Of a stretch of 10,037 nucleotides of DNA, positions 6,586 through 10,037 are shown in pieces. Positions within the stretch are counted from its first letter, which is position 1. Each line of letters opens with the position of its first letter. The translations under genes were made by a program, and so were the position numbers. Origin of the DNA: SKVR01 sp037441525 (lineage in GTDB: Bacteria > Bacteroidota > Bacteroidia > Bacteroidales > UBA7960). The DNA lies in NCBI GenBank assembly GCA_037441525.1, contig JBBISA010000086.1:1-10037 (forward strand), written 5' to 3'. A model generated the notes under the pieces. It was not told where the DNA came from, ran no database searches, and worked only from the letters and a program-made list of their open reading frames with translations.

Positions 6586-7122
6586 TTATTCTTTTCCGGT
6601 ATTGCCAGGTAAAGATTGAAAAAGCTGCTGCAGTGAAAGCAAGTCGGTTTCGCTATGCTCAGGATTATTTAGTTTTTTCAGAAATTCCAGGTTCAGCATA
6701 AACAACTGGCTGTTATACCTGTCCTGGGGAAAAGTATTGGTTTCTGAAAACTCATCGAAATCAAACTGCGTAAAGTTGAGTTCGCAAGCCGAAAGTTCCC
6801 AGTTTTCTTCGCCCATAAACAGCAATGGCAAACCTTGCGTGCGGCAAATAATAGGACGGAAGCCGTAAATTGCGCAGGCATGATTGGTCAAAAAGGGACA
6901 TTCGCCAGGGCCGAAATCTTTGATTTCGTTAAGCAATGCATCACCACCCAATTCCTTTATAGCATAAAACTCAACGGGGAGCAAACCAAAATCTTCACAA
7001 CACATATCGCACCCTTTGCGGCACATAAGGTGGTGCGAATGTAGTTTAAAAAGTTCAATGCATAACTGATCAATTTTGTTGCGCAATGTAAGGTATTGCT
7101 GAAGGTGTTTGCCTGTTATCAT
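6586..7122 (-). CDS. YkgJ-type cysteine-cluster protein (putative Zn/Fe binding)
   Basis: A 178-aa protein of the CxxCxxCC family (YkgJ-like), whose members carry a clustered Cys motif thought to bind zinc or an iron-sulfur centre; the biological role is not established. Here the cluster is C34-RKG-C38-DM-C41-C42, followed by C75 (GECPFL), C83 (CAIYGFRP) and C93 (ICRTQGLPLL), the usual order and spacing, including the CxIYxxRPxxCR signature. No signal peptide or membrane segment is seen, so it is probably cytoplasmic. It is convergent with porT, with only 10 nt between the stop codons. Upstream, the stop of a broken alpha/beta hydrolase frame lies just 4 nt before its ATG, suggesting the two were once an operon pair. 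Confidence 0.85.
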   Translation of the reverse strand: MITGKHLQQYLTLRNKIDQLCIELFKLHSHHLMCRKGCDMCCEDFGLLPVEFYAIKELGGDALLNEIKDFGPGECPFLTNHACAIYGFRPIICRTQGLPLLFMGEENWELSACELNFTQFDFDEFSETNTFPQDRYNSQLFMLNLEFLKKLNNPEHSETDLLSLQQLFQSLPGNTGKE

Positions 7123-7126
7123 AGAG

Positions 7127-7273
7127 TTATCCTATTTTTTCAAGAAATTGGTAAAATAAAGAAAGAAACTCAATCGGGTGTGTTTCCTTTGGGTTATGAC
7201 CTGCATCTTCTTTAAGATGAAGGGTTGCATTGGGCAGTTTTCCATATTCAGTCAACCATCTTTGGTTTTCCAT
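7127..7273 (-). pseudogene. C-terminal remnant of an alpha/beta hydrolase
   Basis: A 48-codon open stretch on the minus strand (ATG at 7273-7271, stop 7129-7127) encodes the tail of an alpha/beta-hydrolase: RWLTEYGKLPNATLHL, then KEDAGHNP with what would be the catalytic His, then an EFLSLFYQFLEK-type last helix. The frame stays open further upstream through 7314 into the end of the ClC gene, but that part is not hydrolase-like, and the nucleophile elbow and oxyanion region are missing. It is thus a truncated gene rather than a small functional one. It sits between ClC and the ykgJ-like gene and ends 4 nt before the latter, so it probably marks a deletion that fused the ClC locus to a former hydrolase-ykgJ operon. 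A mini-protein is possible but unlikely. Confidence 0.6.
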
Positions 7274-7314
7274 CCCCGGTCTTCTGCGACTGTTTTCTGA
7301 CTTCCATCTTCCGG

Positions 7315-9087
7315 CTACTCCTCCGAAAACTCCCTTAACATCTTCCTGTAAACATTAAAAACATTGGAGCGGGAAACAAACCCGCGGTAATTGCCATCTT
7401 CCACAACAGGCAGGTTCCAGAGCCCGGTATCGCGAAACTTTTGCATAACCATCTCCATAGAATCGTCGATATAAACCTTATTGGGCGGAATAATCATAAA
7501 ATCGCGCACCCTCAGTTTATCGTACTTTTCGCGATCGAACATGATTTGTCGTATTTCATCGAGCGGCACAATACCCAGAAAAAAGTTATCGCCATCGGTA
7601 ACCGGGAAAATATTGCGGTTGGAGCGGGCAATGATTTTCACCAGATCGCCAAGTGTTTGATCGGGAAGGATACTGATGAAATTGGTCTCTATTACATTTT
7701 CTACCTTAAGCAATGTTAGCACGGCCTGGTCTTTATCGTGGGTAAGAAGTTCGCCCTTTTCGGCCAGTTTTTTGGTATACAGAGAGTGTGGTTCGAAGTA
7801 TCGCACAGTTAGAAAAGAGATGGAAGCGGTAATAATAAGGGGGATGAACAGTTCGTAGCCACCGGTAATTTCGGCAATGAGGAAAATGGCTGTAAGCGGC
7901 GCGTGTATTACCCCGGCAATAAGTCCTGCCATACCTACAAGAGCGAAATTGTATTCAGACACCTTAACCCAGTTGAGGGAATTGATGAGCCGGGCAAAAA
8001 CAAAACCGGTAATCCCCCCCATGAACAAACTGGGGGCAAACACCCCACCAATGCCGCCTGCACTGGTGGTAAGTGAAGTGGCCACAGCCTTAAATGCCAG
8101 AACCAGCACCAGAAAACCTATGAACAGGAATTCTGACTCATCAACAAACAAACTCCAGATGCTATCGTTGAGCAGGTTTTCGGGTTGGCCCGAAAGCATT
8201 GAGCGCATAGTAATGTAGCCTTCGCCAAACAGGGGAGGAAAAAGGAAAATGAGCAAACCTAGTATTCCGCCACCAATTAGCACACGCCTGTAAGGTTCAG
8301 TAATTTTTTTTATCCTTTTTTCAACGGCCGAATTCATACGGGTGAAATAGAGCGAAACTGCGCCAGCAACTAACCCCAGCAATATATAAAACGGAAAATT
8401 GGTAAAGTTGAATGGTTCGCGTAGAGTAAAATAAAACTCAACCCCTTCGCCCAGAAACAAGGACGAAAACATGGTGGCCGTAACGGCAGCAATAAGCAGG
8501 GGTATGATGGAAGCCATGGTAAGGTCGAGCATCAGCACTTCAAGGGCAAAGATCATCCCGGCAATGGGTGCCTTAAATATAGCTGCTATGGCCGCCGCAG
8601 CGCCACAACCAACCAGCAGGGCAGTGCGCTTGAAACCCAGCTGGGCCTTTTGGGCCACATTGCTTCCAATGGCTGCACCGGTGGCAACAATGGGAGCTTC
8701 CATTCCTACCGAACCGCCAAAACCGGCAGTTATGGTACAGGCTACCATCGACGACCACAAGTTATGAGCCTTCATTACCGCCTTATTTTGCGATATCGCA
8801 TAAAGGATTCGCGAAACACCATGACTTATATTTTCCTTTACATAATTGCGCACATAGTAAACTGTTATGAGAATACCGATAATCGGAAAAAAAAGCATCA
8901 ACCAGTTTTCTGACGGGCGAATACTTCGCACCCACGCTTCAACATAGTGCACCGATGTTTTGAGCAATACAGCGGCAATGGCCGATACAATGCCTATAAC
9001 CACTGCAAGCACCAGTAAAAAATGCTGGTCGTTCAAATACCTGGTTCTCCTTTGAAGGAGCCTGTTGATGTGTGTTTGAAGTCTCAT
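7315..9087 (-). CDS. ClC-family anion channel/transporter with two CBS domains
   Basis: A 590-aa inner-membrane protein of the ClC family, which moves chloride or related anions either passively or in exchange for protons. The membrane part (about 25-430) has many hydrophobic helices. The three anion-site motifs are present in variant form: SHGVS at 88-92 in place of GSGIP, GMEAP at 128-132 in place of G(K/R)EGP with gating Glu130 kept, and GGVFAP at 347-352 for the third. Tyr437 (SLYTKKL) fits the CLC-ec1 central Tyr445. The position of the internal proton glutamate E203 of CLC-ec1 appears to be Val184 (FALEVLM), so proton coupling may differ or be absent. A C-terminal tandem CBS pair (about 463-515 and 528-582) suggests nucleotide or ionic regulation. 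The ATG at 9087 begins a short basic cytoplasmic segment. No neighbour explains its job; the hydrolase stub follows its stop. Confidence 0.93.
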   Translation of the reverse strand: MRLQTHINRLLQRRTRYLNDQHFLLVLAVVIGIVSAIAAVLLKTSVHYVEAWVRSIRPSENWLMLFFPIIGILITVYYVRNYVKENISHGVSRILYAISQNKAVMKAHNLWSSMVACTITAGFGGSVGMEAPIVATGAAIGSNVAQKAQLGFKRTALLVGCGAAAAIAAIFKAPIAGMIFALEVLMLDLTMASIIPLLIAAVTATMFSSLFLGEGVEFYFTLREPFNFTNFPFYILLGLVAGAVSLYFTRMNSAVEKRIKKITEPYRRVLIGGGILGLLIFLFPPLFGEGYITMRSMLSGQPENLLNDSIWSLFVDESEFLFIGFLVLVLAFKAVATSLTTSAGGIGGVFAPSLFMGGITGFVFARLINSLNWVKVSEYNFALVGMAGLIAGVIHAPLTAIFLIAEITGGYELFIPLIITASISFLTVRYFEPHSLYTKKLAEKGELLTHDKDQAVLTLLKVENVIETNFISILPDQTLGDLVKIIARSNRNIFPVTDGDNFFLGIVPLDEIRQIMFDREKYDKLRVRDFMIIPPNKVYIDDSMEMVMQKFRDTGLWNLPVVEDGNYRGFVSRSNVFNVYRKMLREFSEE

Positions 9088-9246
9088 AAATAGCTTGATT
9101 CATCTCCAAAATTGAAAACCCTTCTTCAAGGCAAATATCAGCAAAAACATTGACTCAAACTTTCAAAGAATGGTGTTTCATTATTTCTTGTTTTGTAAAT
9201 TACTTTATAGGATGTTGATACCGAAAATATTTGGTGGCGTAAATTG

Positions 9247-9269
9247 ATGAAAACTTATTAAGTTTTCAT
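9247..9269. repeat. perfect 10-bp inverted repeat with 3-nt loop
   Basis: ATGAAAACTT (9247-9256) and AAGTTTTCAT (9260-9269) are exact reverse complements around ATT. It is AT-rich and lacks a following T tract on the plus strand, so it is a poor intrinsic terminator. It may be a protein-binding palindrome or an element-end scar. Confidence 0.6.
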
Positions 9270-9342
9270 TGCCTTATCACCTTTTTATACATATTCAACT
9301 ATGTATTTTATTTAACCCAAATTTGTCTTTAACCGTTTTTTC

Positions 9343-9357
9343 TAATGACCGTCATTA
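9343..9357. promoter_or_regulatory. 7-bp perfect palindrome, operator-like
   Basis: TAATGAC (9343-9349) and GTCATTA (9351-9357) are exact reverse complements around one central C. TGAC..GTCA half-sites with this spacing are common for dimeric repressors such as TetR-type proteins. It lies 256 bp upstream of the ClC start and just before the decayed GLPGLI gene; no cognate regulator gene is in the window. Confidence 0.4.
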
Positions 9358-9390
9358 AAAATTTTAAGTTTTATGTTATTGATTATTTGA

Positions 9391-9843
9391 CTTCATGTTT
9401 TATACAACGGAAAAAACTTTCCAGATCTCCAATATTTTTCTGATTTTGTAAGGGGCCAATTTCCTCACCCAAGGTTCTCCTATTATATATTTAAAAACCA
9501 CCCCAATGACTCCATTACATTTATTGATTATGTTATGCCCGAAGGTTTTTATATTTACAGGCAACCTTTAAATTTATTAAATTGGGACATTGATCAAGAT
9601 AGCAATGATGTAATTTTAGGATATCCTGTTAAAAGGGCTGTTGCATATATGGGTGGACGTTTGTGGGAAGCATGGTTTAGTCCTGATTTACCGTTTTCGG
9701 AAGGGCCATACAAATTTTCGGGGTTGCCAGGATTAATTATGAAAGTAAAAGATGCCCGGGGGCATTATGAGTTTACAATTAATTCATTAACAAAAGACCT
9801 AACAGAAAATTTCATATCTGTACCACAACGGTTACGTGTATGA
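9391..9843 (+). pseudogene. GLPGLI-family protein, truncated at both ends
   Basis: The reading frame is open from just after the in-frame stop at 9388-9390 and shows family features well before its first ATG: FSDFVRGQFPHPRF, then YYIFKNHPNDSITFIDYV, then from 9535 the segment with GYPVKRAVAYMGGRLWEAWF and the name motif FSGLPGLIMKVKDARG. The family, found in Bacteroidota, has unknown function; members are secreted proteins of roughly 250-300 aa with a signal peptide. Here the signal peptide and start are gone, and the last conserved block, ISVPQ, runs straight into the left boundary of the attC-like element, leaving a stop at 9841-9843 within its stem. About a third of the normal C-terminus is missing. 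The ATG at 9535 is internal to the conserved domain and is not a credible start. Probably non-functional. Confidence 0.75.
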
Positions 9844-9952
9844 GTATTGGCGGATTACGGGTTACTATCCTATCAAGTTGCGATGAACTTGATGCGAGGT
9901 AGAACGCTCGAATACGCTACACACCCGCCATTACTTATACACGATGTTATGG
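9823..9952 (+). repeat. attC-like folded recombination-site candidate (site B)
   Basis: Outer boxes CCACAAC (9823-9829) and GTTATGG (9946-9952) are complementary at 6 of 7 positions. Inside, 9835-9853 pairs with 9925-9943 at 17 of 19 positions and ends in TGGCGG/CCGCCA. The left spacer is 5 nt and the right 2 nt, giving extra unpaired bases on one strand, as in integron attC sites. The loop contains a further perfect 8-bp hairpin (ATCAAGTT 9872-9879, AACTTGAT 9886-9893, 6-nt loop). The box GTTATGG departs from the attC consensus GTTRRRY at one base. The left edge coincides with the break in the GLPGLI gene. No integrase is in the window. Confidence 0.55.
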
Positions 9953-10037
9953 GCTGGTGTTCATTGTTTTATATCATTTTTTCTTTCAATTTGCCACTAC
10001 GTTTCGGTCTGCCGTGTGTTTGGGACAGACACACTCT
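9953..10037. other. window end after site B, no gene recognised
   Basis: No frame with recognisable similarity is seen. A 6-bp inverted repeat, GTGTGT (10014-10019) with ACACAC (10029-10034), lies at the very edge and may be the start of another folded element, cut by the window. Confidence 0.3.

Larger units (their letters stand above)
9088..9390. other. AT-rich gene-free stretch upstream of ClC, with two palindromes
   Basis: No coding frame with family resemblance was seen. On the minus strand, GATATTTG (9139-9132) is a 7-of-8 match to TAnnTTTG and could serve ClC, but TTTG boxes upstream sit at poor spacings (16 and 24 nt). Two sharp palindromes, listed separately, stand out. The lost 5' part of the adjacent GLPGLI gene should lie here, but I could not recognise it in any frame. 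Confidence 0.5.

Noticed and set aside
7877..8767. Plus-strand frames of about 98-113 codons opposite the ClC gene
   Set aside because: They are antisense shadows of a clearly conserved membrane protein gene; their Ala/Met/Pro-rich translations are artefacts of the opposite strand.
9535..9843. A 102-aa complete gene starting at ATG 9535
   Set aside because: GLPGLI-family similarity continues upstream of this ATG in the same frame, so the ATG is internal and the gene is a remnant.
1707..9952. A single integron cassette array spanning the window
   Set aside because: The 8 kb between the two attC-like elements carries ordinary core genes in several operons and both orientations, and there is no integrase or attI site, so at most these are isolated sites.

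Overview
The window reads as chromosomal DNA of a Bacteroidota bacterium, probably of the Bacteroidales/Marinilabiliales type. Three signs support this: a porT-type gene of the type IX secretion system sits next to the menaquinone methyltransferase ubiE; there is a remnant of a GLPGLI-family gene, a family I know only from this phylum; and several promoter-like sites match the phylum's -7 consensus TAnnTTTG. The host genes are of moderate GC. The first 1.7 kb is visibly more AT-rich and looks acquired.

Layout. (1) 1-1850: a two-gene restriction-modification module, a beta-class DNA methyltransferase overlapping a PmeII-like type II restriction endonuclease, followed by a long folded attC-like element (site A, 1707-1844). 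(2) 1957-4851: a tight plus-strand operon of a PLP-dependent aspartate-type aminotransferase, a heptose-7-phosphate kinase (rfaE1) and pyridoxamine 5'-phosphate oxidase (pdxH); the last gene makes the cofactor of the first. It ends in a strikingly G-poor, C-rich spacer that could be a Rho-dependent termination region. (3) 5006-6575: ubiE/menG and porT, both with GTG starts. (4) Convergent to these, 6586-9087 on the minus strand: a ClC-family anion transporter with two CBS domains, a C-terminal stub of an alpha/beta hydrolase, and a YkgJ-type Cys-cluster protein. (5) 9088-10037: a gene-poor region with two sharp palindromes, a decayed GLPGLI gene lacking both ends, and a second folded attC-like element (site B, 9823-9952) that lies exactly at its broken 3' end.

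The most interesting signal is the pair of attC-like elements. Both are about 130-138 nt, both have an AAC box at the left and a GTT box at the right, both begin the stem with CGT and end it with ACG, both have a 2-nt right spacer and a longer left spacer, and both carry a GGCGG/CCGCC stem. One directly follows the restriction-modification genes; the other truncates a host gene. This looks like a recombination-associated repeat family that delivers or bounds accessory genes, with no integrase in the window. Assigning it to integrons is inference. No tRNA, rRNA, CRISPR array or transposase was seen.
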